Source: Cycas panzhihuaensis
Taxonomy: Eukaryota; Cycadophyta
Direction: 5' to 3'
Length of the DNA stretch: 64,000 nucleotides
NCBI GenBank assembly: GCA_023213395.1
Contig: CM041465.1
Coordinates: 159,595,741 to 159,659,740, forward strand
In this document: positions 36,071-47,800 of the stretch, in pieces
Position numbering within the stretch: position 1 is the first letter of the stretch
Layout of the letters: each line of letters starts with the position of its first letter
Notes under the pieces: model-generated
Told to the model about the DNA's origin: nothing
The model's input: only the letters and a program-made list of their open reading frames with translations
Database searches by the model: none
Made by a program: the position numbers and the translations under genes

Positions 36071-36231
36071 CTAGGTCAAATGGGCTAGCCCCACCTAGCC
36101 CCGCTTTCATCGGAGTTCATGTGCCCCATAGGCCCCAGCTACGATGGTGTTTTGCGCATCGGCGACGTTTGGCGCATCACCCCACCACCCCCATAAGTGG
36201 TGTTGCCCCCACAGGATTTGAACTTAGGTCT

Positions 36232-36245
36232 TGGCTCTGATACCA
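36232..36245 (-). promoter_or_regulatory. TRIM primer-binding site
   Basis: Minus strand TGGTATCAGAGCCA, perfect initiator tRNA-Met complement. Confidence 0.88.
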
Positions 36246-36247
36246 CT

Positions 36248-36322
36248 TGTAATGAACCGTTACACGAAAACCTCGAGGTGTTAGTGAAGAGGGCCCCCCA
36301 CCAAGTAGACCATTACCTCCCA
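36248..36322 (-). repeat. TRIM terminal repeat, right
   Basis: 75 bp, TG...CA ends; abuts Ty3 RNase H (WVTKMQAFDF) at 36323. Confidence 0.85.
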
Positions 36323-36701
36323 TAAAGTCAAAAGCTTGCATTTTGGTGACCCATTTTTGTTGTTCCTCAGATGCTATCCTTTGAGATAGGAAATATTTTA
36401 AGCTATTATGGTCTGTTTTAATTTGGAAATGTGTTCCCAATAAATATTGTCACCATTTCCTAACCACATGAAGAATTGCTAACATCTCCTTCTCATAGGT
36501 GGACTTGACTTGTTCCTTAAGTATAAGTCGACGACTTTTAAAGGCCAAAGGATTTCCTTCTTGCATTAAGACTGTTCCAATGCCTTACCCTGATGCATCA
36601 CATTCAATGGTGAAGGTCTTTGTAAAGTCTCGTGTTGCAAGGATTGGTGTGGTAGTTAAAGCCAGCTTTAGGTGTTCAAATGCTTCAGAGGCCTTATCAT
36701 T
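36323..36701 (-). pseudogene. RNase H of truncated Ty3
   Basis: IECDASG, STYEKEM and IKTDHNSLKYF carry Asp, Glu, Asp. Ends abruptly at AFDF, where the TRIM begins, so integrase never follows. Confidence 0.82.
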
Positions 36702-37560
36702 CTAATGAAAAGAATCCTTTTTTAACAAATTGATTAAAGGAGAAGTAATCCTTGCATAGCCTTGAACAAACTTTTGATAATATCCTGTGATTCCTAAGAA
36801 TCCACAAAGGCCCTTAATGTTTTTAGGTTTAAGCCAGTTTGCGATAACTACTATTTTCTTAGGATTCACCTTGACTCCTTCTTGAGAGATGATATGGCCC
36901 AAATATTCTATTTCTGTTTGCCCAAATTGACATTTTAATTTTTTTGCATAAAACTGGTTGTTTGTAAGCACCTGTAATGCCTTATCAACATGCTGAAGAT
37001 GGTCCTCCCACGTACGACTGAAGATCAAAATGTCATAAAAAAAGACTAACATGAACTTCCTTAAGTTAGGTCGAAAGAGTTTATTCATGAGTCTTTGAAA
37101 GGTGGATGGAGCATTAGTCAAGCCAAATGGCATGACTAAAAATTCATAGTGACCTTCATGTGTACGAAATGTAGTTTTATGAACATCCTCTACTTTGATC
37201 CTGATTTGATGGTATCCCATAGTAAGTCCAATGATATGAAGAACATTGCTCCATGGAGTTCATCCAAGAGTTCATCAATGACTGGTATAGGAAAATTTTC
37301 CTTGATGGTTATCTTATTGAGCTCATGGTAGTCTACACACATGTGAAATGAGCCATGTTTTTTTCTTACTAAAATCACCAGGGCAGAAAAAGTGTTTTTA
37401 CTTTCCCTAATAATACCAGCATTAAGGAATTCTTGAACTAGTCATTCAATTTCATTCTTTTGCTGGTAGGGATACCAGTATGGTTGAATACAAGGAGGAT
37501 TACTTCTAACTACTAGGTCAATGCTATGATCTTGGTCACGTACTGTGGGAAGACCTTGAG
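36702..37560 (-). pseudogene. Reverse transcriptase of truncated Ty3
   Basis: HGSFHMCVDYHELNKITI and IDELLDELHG (37190-37378), then a frame overlap into 36702-37220 with MPFGLTNAPSTFQRLMNKL and LVFFYDILIFS. The active site FFDD reads FFYD, losing the first Asp. IEYLGHIIS and FLGITGYYQKF follow. Confidence 0.87.
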
Positions 37561-37576
37561 GAATATCCTAAAAGAC

Positions 37577-38158
37577 CTAGTTATGGCAGTGAAGTACCAA
37601 TTTTAAGTCATTTGGTATACCATCATCTTGGAGAATGTTCCCTTCTGTTGGAAGTTCTTGACCTTCTAAAGCATAACATTTGGCAATGATTCCTATACCA
37701 CCCTTTTTAATAAGCCTCTCCATACGGTGTGAGCTAATGATTTGGGTCAGTGGAGGAATGATCCCATTCAATTGATAGTCAATTCCTTCATAAGTAAATC
37801 AGATGAAGAGCTCCTACATATTTAGTTGAATGGTCCCTAGTGGTTTGAGCCATTGTACCCCTAATACAACATCAACTCCTCCAACAGGAATGGCACACAT
37901 AGAAGTGGAGAGGTGATAGTCACCCATTTGCAACTTGATATTGTGACATTTTCCCCCACAAGCGAGTGTCCCTCCATTAGCCACCATAACCTGAAAATTT
38001 TTGATATGATATGGAAAGCAGTTAAGTTCTTCAGCAAGTTTCTGATTAATGAAATTATGGGTGCTCCTAGAATCTATAAGGACAACCACCTTCCTTTTCT
38101 TAATACACCCAATAAGTTTGAGTGTCTGAGGGGCTGCAATTCCAGCTAGGGCATGCAT
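37577..38158 (-). pseudogene. Protease of truncated Ty3
   Basis: 114-codon frame 37814-38158: VVVLIDSRSTHNFINQKL (DSG reads DSR), then VDVVLGVQWLKPLGTI. A linker frame 37577-37771 leads to RT. Confidence 0.82.
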
Positions 38159-39160
38159 AGATATAGTAGTAGTATCTTCTTCTTCCTCCTCAGGTGGGTC
38201 ACAATCATTATTTTCTGGCTCTAATGAGGCTTATTCTACTGGTTCCTCATCTTGAACATCCTCAATTATAAATAAGCGTCATTCAGGACACTTATGGTCT
38301 TTATTCCACTTTTGGTTACAATGAAAATATAACCCTTTCAATTGTTTCTCATCCATCTCTTGGGAAGTCATTCATCATACACCAAGAACCTGAAATTATG
38401 GTCACTTTTTTGGATATATTCGTTGGGGGGGTCAGGATGCCTTATTTTTTGCTTCAATATGTCGAGTACAATTAATAGCTATAGAGATGTTATCAAGCTT
38501 TAAGAGTCGTAACTCATGTCTGATATCATCTTGCAATCCACCAATGTATGACTCAAGTAATTTATCCTAACAAAGACCATTAACCCTTGTGGGGAGATGT
38601 TGGTATTCTACTATATAAGCTGAAACAGTCCCCTCCTATCTAACTTTAGCTAACTGGTTAAAGTGGTCTTGATCCTAGGTACTGTCATATTGAGATATAA
38701 GATCCTTGACAAAACCCTCCCATTGATAACTAAGCCCACCAATTGTTTTCATGACCCATTGGTACCATTGGTAGGGTTTAGTTTCCATGTGTAGAGAAGC
38801 AAGAGGGATCTTCTTATCTACTGGAATTTGATGAAGAGAAAAGTAGTATTCCATTTGGGTGATCCAGGTATGTACATCTGTGCCATTGAACTTTTTGATT
38901 TCTACCTTGGGAAGGAAGTTTGGACGAAAGCATCTACCATTATTACCTTCATCTTCTTTAGCAAAGTGACCCCCACCTATGTGAGTAGTATCATTAAGGT
39001 CACTCTTTTCTTCCTTAAGAGGTTTCATGGATGTGAGCTCTAGCATTACTACTTCAAAATTTTCATTGAAGTCATTTTGTATTTCTAATATATCTTCTCG
39101 AAGTTATGAAACAGTATCATTAAGATCTTGAGTCCAACTTGGGTTCATCTTAGGGGCCAT
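38159..39160 (-). pseudogene. Gag of truncated Ty3
   Basis: ATG at 39158-39160 (MAPKMNPSWTQDLND). Retrotransposon gag motifs: VEIKKFNGTDVHTWITQME, WYQWVMKT, WEGFVKDLISQYD in the frame 38675-39046. A zinc knuckle remnant (FHCNQKWNKDHKC) is near 38290-38330. Several stops. Confidence 0.8.
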
Positions 39161-40037
39161 TAGTCCACAAGACCTAAGTTGGAATCCTGGTTGGTAAATG
39201 TGACTGAAAAGGATTTGATGGGGTGTCTATAGACTGTTATCCCCAATATTTTACAATGATGCAATATGGATTTTATTTTTTTATTTTTTTTTTTGCTTTT
39301 TTACTTTTTTGGGTACTAGTTGGCTGACAGACTATGTGTGCATGAACTGATGACAAACTAGCTAGAGACACTCGATTTAATAAATAGATGATGACTGACT
39401 CACTGACCGACTAAGTGTGCACGACCCACTAATAGACTGACCAGGTACACTAGGTATGGGCTTGTCTAGTTTGTAGGCCCTCCGATATACTTATCGTAGA
39501 CGTAAATAGTATCAACTTACAAAGGCAAACACTCTACTATGTAGTTGTGCTACCCCATCTCTAGGGTACATTGAGAGTAACTTTCCAGGGCTAACTGCTT
39601 ACCGGTGCATTACAAATTACAAACGATCAATAGGTTTCCTATGGTTACCTATACTAGGAAGGCCTATCTAAGGGGTCCTCCTATATACCCGCAGGTATGT
39701 GGAGGCACAATTCCGTAGCTGAGTTCTGTCTAATGCTTGATTCAAGAGTGTGATCTCCAGTCCTTCATGCAAGGGATGGAGAAGCCACAATGCGCTTAGC
39801 CCAAAACGACAGATCCTCATGATATTTATAGACCCCTAGCACAGGGTCTCTATCTAAATGCAAAAGAGAACTGCCCGGTGGCAGTGTTAAGGTAGCTACC
39901 TAATTGCAGTGTTATCTACCCACAAAAAGCAAAGTAACTAAATGGAAATCAAATGAGAATAGGTACTAATGAGAAAAAAATGATAGAAATTTTTTATTAT
40001 TTAGTACCTTGACTCTCCCACAAGGAATGGATCGACC
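39161..40037 (-). other. Leader of truncated Ty3
   Basis: No gene. T-rich tract at 39267-39310. Shares two blocks with the leader of the Ty3 element at 1232-7499: GGGGTGTCTATAG near 39218 and GGGGTCCTCCTATATACC near 39672. Confidence 0.6.
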
Positions 40038-40049
40038 GCTCTGATACCA
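40038..40049 (-). promoter_or_regulatory. Primer-binding site of truncated Ty3
   Basis: Minus strand TGGTATCAGAGC, perfect initiator tRNA-Met type, two bases inside the LTR. Confidence 0.88.
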
Positions 40050-40051
40050 CT

Positions 40052-40432
40052 TGGTAGGATACCACTCCTTAATGATAATTGCACACCAATATAATAGGCA
40101 AATAACTCTAAAAGAGAACTTGTATTGCAATACCCTTCGAGGGGACGACCTCCCAATTACATGCAAATAATAATAATATTCAAGATACCATACTCTAAGG
40201 ATTACAAAAATATATATGTGTCTCTATGCTTACTACTCAACCGCCTCCTTATGCATGTGGGATATTACATGAATATATATAGTACTCAATGACCACTACA
40301 CAATCTTCTACTTATGTATGTGGGATATTAAGAAAATGGAAGAAGTAGAAGAAATAAAGATATAAGAGAGAGAAGAAGTACAAGATATAAGAGAATATAA
40401 GAGAAGGTAAGTTAGGGGTTGGATCCCTAACA
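40052..40432 (-). repeat. 5' LTR of truncated Ty3
   Basis: 381 bp, TGGTAGGAT...ATCCCTAACA, TG/CA ends with a short terminal inverted repeat. No partner LTR in the window. Confidence 0.8.
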
Positions 40433-40437
40433 ATCTC

Positions 40438-40586
40438 ACTCACTAATATATAAAGTGAGATCTCAATGGAAGAAAATAATTCAGACCTCCCCATTATGAG
40501 ATCTCTTCTTACTCTCAATCTTTCTATTGCTCCTCTTATTTACATTTGTGTTTAGTGGTGGAATTGCATACTAGATCCTCCTTTCA
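40438..40586 (+). repeat. LTR right half, shared by copia A (3') and copia B (5')
   Basis: Continues the LTR of 35833-35995 after the ATCTC duplication and ends CCTCCTTTCA. It is followed at once by a PBS and a full leader, so it serves as the 5' LTR of copia B. Confidence 0.85.
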
Positions 40587-40588
40587 TG

Positions 40589-40600
40589 AGGTATTAGAGC
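40589..40600 (+). promoter_or_regulatory. Copia B primer-binding site
   Basis: AGGTATTAGAGC, two bases after the LTR. Confidence 0.7.
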
Positions 40601-42864
40601 TGGAATCATTAGTTTAAACCTCATGTGTATTACACATACTCCTACCTATACATGACCTTGTTATAGGCCTAGTGTTGTAGTATTGGTGGTGAGTGCATTT
40701 ATACAATGGACTCTTCATTACCGTGGTGGAGAGGGGATGGGGGTTACGATTGTGCTATATTGCCATGGAGTCCTCTCCACTACCACCTTAAGGTTTTAGT
40801 GTGACAACTCACAACATGTGGTATAAAAGTGAACTTCCATCATATTCCTAGCTTGAACTTGTAAATGATCCATCCCTTCCTTCTTCCCCCATAATCTATA
40901 TGGTGAATGGAGATTGTGTAAGTGGATTTAGAGATTTTCCAAGTTTTCATCATAATATATTTTATATTGTTTGCTTCCTTCTTTTTCTTTTGTAGGTTTT
41001 GGGAGCACAATACCAAAGAGTTATAAGGCTCAAGGATTCCAATCCTTTGGTAGCCATTCCTTCATTTTCTCCATTCTTATTTTCTTCTTCCTCATTTTAT
41101 CTATTTGATAAAAGGAAATGCTATTGAATTTTTCAATATATGCAAGATTTATAAGGGGAAATACTAGCAATGTTTTGCCAAAAGATGATAAATTTATAAG
41201 GGGATATACTATCTAATTTTTTTCAAAATTTGGAGCCTTTTAGGATCTCCATCATCGTATGCTCTCACCTTGCCTATATTAGGATCTTGGTGATAAAAAA
41301 ATGATGGAAATTTCCTTAGTTGATGAGATATTTGTAAGTTCATATCATAACTAATTTTTTGTCACAATAAAAATCTACTTGGTCAAATTCATAAGTCTAC
41401 CATAAATTATATAGAGCTCTAATTGATTTATTTCTACTTATAGCAGAATTGGCTTTGAATTCTCTTTACAATAGAAAAGAAAGTACTTAATTTCATCACC
41501 TAGACAACAAGTTAGTATTATTTTAGTGAATAGAGGTCATTTTTTGGTGAGGGTTTACTAAAAATTTGTTCTATCCACTTCATGGGACTACTAAAAATTT
41601 TACAAAGCTACACTCAACTTGATTCTAGTTGCAATAGAAGTAGCTCTGAGTCCTTCTTTAACAAAAAAAAAAAATATCGCTCAATTTCAACTCCAAGGTA
41701 GAAAGTTATTACCATTTTTATGAACAAAGATCATTCTTTAGTGAGAGTTTGTTGGAAACTTTGAAAAAAAAAAAGTTTCAAAGCCCGTTATACAAAGTGA
41801 ATGAAAAAATTAAGAAAACACCTAGATTAGAGTAATATCTAGTGCCCTCACTTAGAATTTTAACAATTGCAAAGCACTACATATACTGCATTCAATTTTT
41901 TAATTTCATTATACTTTAAGGATTAATTGATTTACATTTTCACTTCCCTAGAAGGAACCTCATATATACATTCTTTTTTATACTAACTATACCTGGTTAC
42001 ATACTCGCCTCAATTGAGATACCTTGGTTGGTAGAATCCATGTTATAAAGGAGGTGTGGGCTATATTTATAGGTTTGACATAATTAAAATAATGGTGAAG
42101 TTGAGGTTAACCATGCCAACGAACTTTTTTTAGGGATAATCCTAATAACCACCTGGGAAAACTAAAAACTTTAAATGCAAGATAATTAATCTACCTAGTC
42201 TAATATACATCATAACCTTGGGCATGCCCGTACCATTTGACTCTTTGGAGGAGGTATATTACTACTCATTGATGAACAAGGTAAGGATTGGGAGTACTTA
42301 GATTCTGTCGTGACTTGGATTTCATTACCAAGTGTAGTTACAGGTATCACAGGTAAACACCTTAATTCATACATCTATAGAGTCTTGCATCTTTTTTTAA
42401 ACCTACTTTAGATTCAAGTTGAGGTTACTAGATTTTTGCATATCCCAATTATGGACTTTAGTTGTGTGCCTTAGTGATGTAGGTTCTTGGTCTCTTTATC
42501 TTGTATATCTTGATCGCTTTAATCTCTTTGGTGATCCTAGTACTTTAGACCTCATAGTACTTATTTACATCCCTACTACATCAAGACTATATTATCACAA
42601 ATGTTGGTGACTTCTCATACTTCTTCACCTCACTTCATATCTTATTATGCCAAGACATTATACTTAGATTTGCTCTTCTCTCCCTAGTATGACAGGGCCT
42701 TATAATCAACTAAACTTCTAATTGCTCTACATTTCTTCCTTCTACTATTATACATTCTACTTCATCTCATTCTTTCTCATCTCCCATTTGTAATGTGATT
42801 AGTCTATTGTTGGTTCTCACTTTTCTATAGTTCCCTTCTTAATTCTATCCTTCTTATAGATATC
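40601..42864 (+). other. Copia B leader, about 2.26 kb
   Basis: No long frame; aligns with the copia A leader at nearly equal length. Confidence 0.6.
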
Positions 42865-44000
42865 ATGTCTTTATAGTTTAAATATAATATGAACTATATT
42901 TTAAAAGAGAAAAATAACTAGGACATGTAGTTCATTGGCATCAAGAATTCTACCGAGTATAAATGTCTTTGAAGAGATCACTTGTAGCCTACACCGGTTG
43001 TTGCTTCCATTACTACTACATCTGCTACTAGAGGAACCACTCCTACTCCTCCTATTGATGCTACACACAAATACTAATGGAAGATTGATGATGATAAAAT
43101 TCATATAGGGATACTTCTTGTAATTGATTATTCCCTACACAACCTCATTGATGAAGCTATATATAATATTATATGAAAAGTCCTTGAAGTTATCAAGAAG
43201 GACTTTAATGCTAAATCAGATTTGGAATTTGTTCACCCAATGCTAAAGATAAGCAAACTAAAGATGCAAAAGGGACATGCTAGTGAGATGATCAATCTCC
43301 TTCAACTTATCAAGCAAGCCATTAAAGAAGATTTTAAGACTTAGTGATTTACATAGGCTTTCTTGATTCAGTTATATATCCATATCCCAGATTATAAAAA
43401 TCTTGTTATAAATATTCAATCCAGTGGAACTTTGAAGACTTTGATCTTTAAGGCCCTCATCGACAAGTTTATTAAATTTTACAAGAACTTTGATATAAAT
43501 TTTTCCACTGCATTAGATCCTGCTGAAGCTACTTTTGACATGGAAGAAGCTCTTTTCTATAGTAAAAATCAAGGTCACCCTCCTATAGAGGTGGTAATTC
43601 TTGCAGATAAGGAAGAGGCAAGTGACAAGGACAATGTCCTCAAGGTCAATAAGCTCCCCAATATCAGTAAAGATAGCCTCAAGGCTAAGGCCAAAACAAT
43701 AATTAGAGGTAAAATAACTAGCCTAGTACTTCTTATGAGACTGGTAATCCAATAATTATTTTCCAAAGGTGTCATAAATAGGGACACCACATCGCAACTT
43801 ATTGAGTTCCTACCTATAAGATCAAGAACTATTAGCACCATGGTACCCATAATGTTGATGATGATTATCCTGAAGATGGTTATGTTGGAACTTAATTTAC
43901 TTATGCATACATCCTTCATAGAGTGACCTCTTCTTTTTAAGATATCCAATCCACTACATTATTTGAGGCTCATTGTGGCTATGCTACTTATGATCTTGAA
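42865..44000 (+). pseudogene. Copia B gag
   Basis: ATG at 42865, again with an early TAG. A 130-codon frame 43363-43755 carries the gag middle (IHIPDYKNLVINIQ, LDPAEATFDMEEALFYSKNQ). Zinc knuckle eroded. Confidence 0.72.
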
Positions 44001-44865
44001 TCACTTCACCCCCTCAGAGTTACACATAATGTTCTCTTAAGTAATTCTTCATGGATTATGGATACTAGAGCTACTCAAACATATGTCTTGCCACTACCAC
44101 TTCTTTTAAGACTTTACTTCGAAAATTCATGGTGTTATTCATATGGCTAGCAAGTCTTCTCAACTTATCGAAGGACTTGGATCCATTTGTTTGAAACTCT
44201 AATGCCTTCCAAATTTTACTCTTTAAGATGTTTTGTATATTCTTTTCCTAAAGAAGAACCTGATCTCCTTATCTGCCCTTGTCTACTATGGATTTGATCT
44301 AAATATAACTACCAATAATTAAGCTCTCTGTGTCATTCAAATTCCTTCAAATACTGTGGTTATGATTGGAATTCTTGATGGCAACCTTGCTAGTTCACTA
44401 TCTTTTGAACCTAACTATGTTGATGATGAGTTTGCTTTTAATACAACCCTGACTCCTAAAAATCTGTCCTAAGAAGCCTTATGGCATGCTCACATGATCC
44501 ATACCAAAATTGATAGATTGAGAGAACTGCATGTCACCATTCTACATATTCTTAAGTTCTCTTATAAACCTTTCAAATGTAAAACATGTATCATTCCAAA
44601 ATCTTAGAGACAACCCTTTCCCCAAAGTCAGTAGAAATCTAGCCAGACTTTATAGCTTGTACATTCAGACGTATACAATCTTATGCCCATCTCTTAAAGA
44701 AAAGTGGTATTATATCACTTTCATTAATGATTTTACCAAGAAAGTATGGGTTACCTTCCTTAATAAGAAAGATGAAGCTTTTTACATGTTTAAAGGTTTA
44801 AGACTTGCATCAAGAAAGAATCAAGTTTTTTAATTAAGACATTTAGGAGTGATAATGATGGCGAT
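44001..44865 (+). pseudogene. Copia B protease and integrase start
   Basis: WIMDTRATQ near 44053, pre-integrase near 44475-44600, then the frame 44531-44833 with WYYITFINDFTKKVWVTF (first integrase Asp intact, unlike A). Cut at 44865. Confidence 0.75.
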
Positions 44866-47800
44866 TGAAAAGAGTGGATCTATCCTTCATCTCCATGCAC
44901 TAAACATAAAGGCAAACATGGGAGTAAGAGAGACTTGAGAGAAAGAAAGTAGCTCTCACAAAATAGGGAGGTAAGAATGAATCTCCTCCATTGATCTTTG
45001 GAGGCGCATCTATAGGATAATCGCTAAGCTCGGTAGGAATGATGATGGTCGATGGTGATATCGAAGGTGCGAGTGGAAACCTACAAGTAAAGTAAGTATC
45101 ACGCAGGGCACCCCATGTGCTAGAGTGCGGGTTCAAGACCTGCAGATGATACCCAATTACCTTGGAGTGGTCCTCTATCCCAAAGTAGAAGAGGGAAAAT
45201 AGGAAAGGTAGCCTAGATAAACTTGAGAGGAAGATCCTCCCACCCTCGGATGGCCAGAAGGGGAAGAGATGAGTCCTCAAAGGTTTCCCTATGATGGAGG
45301 GAAATGAGCGGGGACAAGGTAGGCGATAGCCTATGATGTGGCCGGGCTCCTCTTGGTTATTTGACCAAGCAAATAAGGCCAAGAGGAGGAGAGAGAAAAG
45401 GGAATGGGACAACTAAACCAAAGTTTCCTTTAATGATTCTAAATAGAAACGAGAAAGGAAATAGGGATAGGTGTCACACATGCAAGCAAACAATATCAAG
45501 TGGAATGAACCAAAAGGGCAAGCTAGGCTTTGCAAGAAAAGGAAAGGGAAGGGTAAGTTTCTTATAGGTCCTTTTCCTATGAGGGTTAAGTATATGATGT
45601 ACAAGCATACAAGCATAAATAAAAATACTATTTCTCCTTTTACTTTTATGTGTGACCTACTTAACTAACACATAGATCCTAAACAAAAGTAAGAAAGGGA
45701 AAACGAGAGCTAAAGGAAGGATGTACGTACCTAGAAGATGTAGCGGCCGATGGAAGACCTCACCCATGTGCAACGTACGTCCTTGCATCAATCCACGGAT
45801 GCATAGCTAAGTCTTGACATGAATGATAGGGGCTTCCTTACCTTCCCCTTTGTGAAAAGAAAGTGGAAAGAAAAAAGTGAAAGTAAAGAACAAAAACCAT
45901 AGACCTTACCTGGATCCGGACGTTTTATACCTTTGCAAGAGCACCATGACAACCTACACATGCACGGGCTTATCCCTTCCAAGAAGGGGATGGAAAAGAC
46001 AAGCTATGTATATGCAAGTATATATGTGATATTTACGTTAGAGTGTTAGGAAAAACAATTGCTATAACAAGCTCTAAAACCCTCTCTCAAGCAAGAATAA
46101 ACATCAAGTAAAAACGGAGTAAGGGAAGCCTCAGGATGGCTAACCCTCTGCTGGGTTCTCCACACAACTCTCAAGTATAGCAAGGTAATGGTAAAGGTGA
46201 CTAAAGACAGCTAAGAGATGTAAAGAAAAGAGTAATCAAAGCATTGGGGAAATATGCAAGACAGGGAATTGCTATGGGCATCAATCTAGTGCATAAACCC
46301 TTGCCAATGATATCAAGGGATACCCAACAACACGAGGGATACTATGGGGGTCCAAACAAGAGGTGAGCAAGCCTAGAATCAGCGCAGTAAGAGGCTACGT
46401 ACGCTAATAATCTAGTGCAGGCCTAGGGCTCAATCACTCCTAATTATCCTAAGAAGAGCATGGAGCAAGAGAAGAGAAGGTGAAAAGGGGATACCCTTAG
46501 AGAGAAGGACTAAAAAGGGGGGCTGCCCTGCCTTGCTCTCTTCACCCAGGCTTGTGACTCTTCTCTCGTTGCTCCCTTGAAGAAAAATAGCAGAGAGAAA
46601 GGTAGATCCGGGAAGCAACAAGCCAAATACAATGGAAACAAACCTTGCTACAGTGAAACCTAAAGGAAATAGGCAAACAAGACAAGAAATAGGTCCAATA
46701 TGGAGATAACTTACCATAAATCTAGAGGAAAGGGGTTTGGAAGACCTGTTGGGCAGATATATGGAAGATCTAGGCCTACTATCAATAGAGAAGAGGATCC
46801 CTGTAAGGGTTTGTAGGAGAGTTTCCAAAGGATAGTTGAAAGGGACACTTGTTGGGCGAGTTAGAGAAAAATCAACACCAAAATTACTTGATAAAACCCA
46901 GAGAGAGGCTTCCCACCATGGAAGCAAGTAGTTATAGGCAAATCCTGGCCCAGGGTTGTAGGAAATATAGGCCTGCAAGTACACCTATAGCAGAAAGAGA
47001 AGAAGAGAAGAAGTTACAGTAGGAACTGTTATGTGAGAGAGCAAAAAATGACCTAAGAAGACCCCAAAATGATGAGGGTTTGGATACTTATACCCATCCC
47101 AACCCTAACTAAGCGAATAGGGCTGAGATGGATGTGGAGCTACATGGTGATTCCATGGGAAACACGAGAATTGCCACGATAGATTTTAAATAGTCACACC
47201 GCGGTAAATTTCGCAGTACCACAGTAAACTATGCGGTACCGCGGTAAACTTCGTGGTACTACAAAGTTTACAGCGGTGTGGGACCAGAAAGCCAGAATGG
47301 CAGAATTCTAGGTTCTGAGAGCTTTGGGAGGTGATGTGATAGGCCTAGGAGGGGCTAGCCCTCCTGTCTAGGTGGCTGAGACAATCCAGAATGCACATCG
47401 ACAAAGGCAAGCGGAACATCAAAGGGTAAAGGTCCCAGAAACGAGGTGCTAAGAGCTCAAAGTCAAGGCATGAACGGGTCATACAAACCAAAAGAAGCTT
47501 GCGATGGTGTGGAGACAGTGCAGAGGGTCGTAAAGTGCCATGGGGATGCCTACCTTGTGGAAAGGCAGGTCCCGTTGGGTCGTCATAAGCTCACAATATG
47601 ACAAACTGTATGAACAGGCAACAAATGCAAAGTGATCACGCAAATGAGGCAAGTAGTCATGCAATGAGGTAATACTTCTGTCAACCTTTCCAAAGAAATA
47701 GTACAAGTGAAAAGGAAGAAGTATACCTGAGCCTACCTAAGTTGACCTGTCCATATCCATTCCTAGTAGCCAGGGAACACTGCCCTCTTGGCAACAGAGC

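Larger units (their letters stand above)
35996..36322 (-). mobile_element. TRIM-like miniature LTR element
   Basis: 327 bp: two 75 bp direct repeats around 177 bp. A perfect 14-base initiator tRNA-Met PBS lies two bases inside the right repeat. No coding capacity. Its left flank is copia LTR and its right flank Ty3 RNase H, so it has no target duplication of its own. Confidence 0.75.
35996..40432 (-). mobile_element. Chimeric insertion: TRIM end plus truncated Ty3
   Basis: Bounded by perfect five-base duplications ATCTC (35991-35995 and 40433-40437) inside the copia A 3' LTR. The left edge is a 75 bp TRIM repeat (TGTAATGAACC), the right edge a 381 bp Ty3 LTR (ends CCCTAACA). Inside are TRIM, then Ty3 RNase H, RT, protease, gag and leader on the minus strand. 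Ty3 integrase and 3' LTR are absent. The two outer ends thus come from different element families. Confidence 0.75.
22964..40586 (+). mobile_element. Copia A with nested insertions
   Basis: Plus-strand Ty1/copia element: 5' LTR 22964-23273, long leader, gag, protease, integrase, RT (split), RNase H, PPT, and a 3' LTR that is itself split (35833-35995 and 40438-40586). Nested inside: a copia in RT (28890-34213) and a chimeric insertion in the 3' LTR (35996-40432). Without these the internal part is about 7.2 kb. Followed directly by copia B. Confidence 0.85.
40587..44865 (+). mobile_element. Copia B, second copy in tandem
   Basis: Collinear with copia A 23274-27530: leader, gag, protease, pre-integrase and integrase start. 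Ends in the integrase at GATGGCGAT, where P2 begins with TGAAAAGAG. The 3' part may lie beyond P2-P3. Confidence 0.82.

Noticed and set aside
45094-45165. tRNA-like look (GCGGGTTCAAGACCTGC, also at 56010)
   Set aside because: A T-arm-like stem alone; no acceptor, D or anticodon arms can be paired around it, and the P1 copy has lost it.
44900-45412. 170-codon minus-strand frame at the P2 end
   Set aside because: Lies in the LTR-like block, and the P1 and P3 counterparts are not open in that frame.
46430-46984. 184-codon minus-strand frame in the P2 LTR-like block
   Set aside because: No recognisable domain and only weak similarity at the homologous place in P3, as expected from shared DNA; likely a chance frame.
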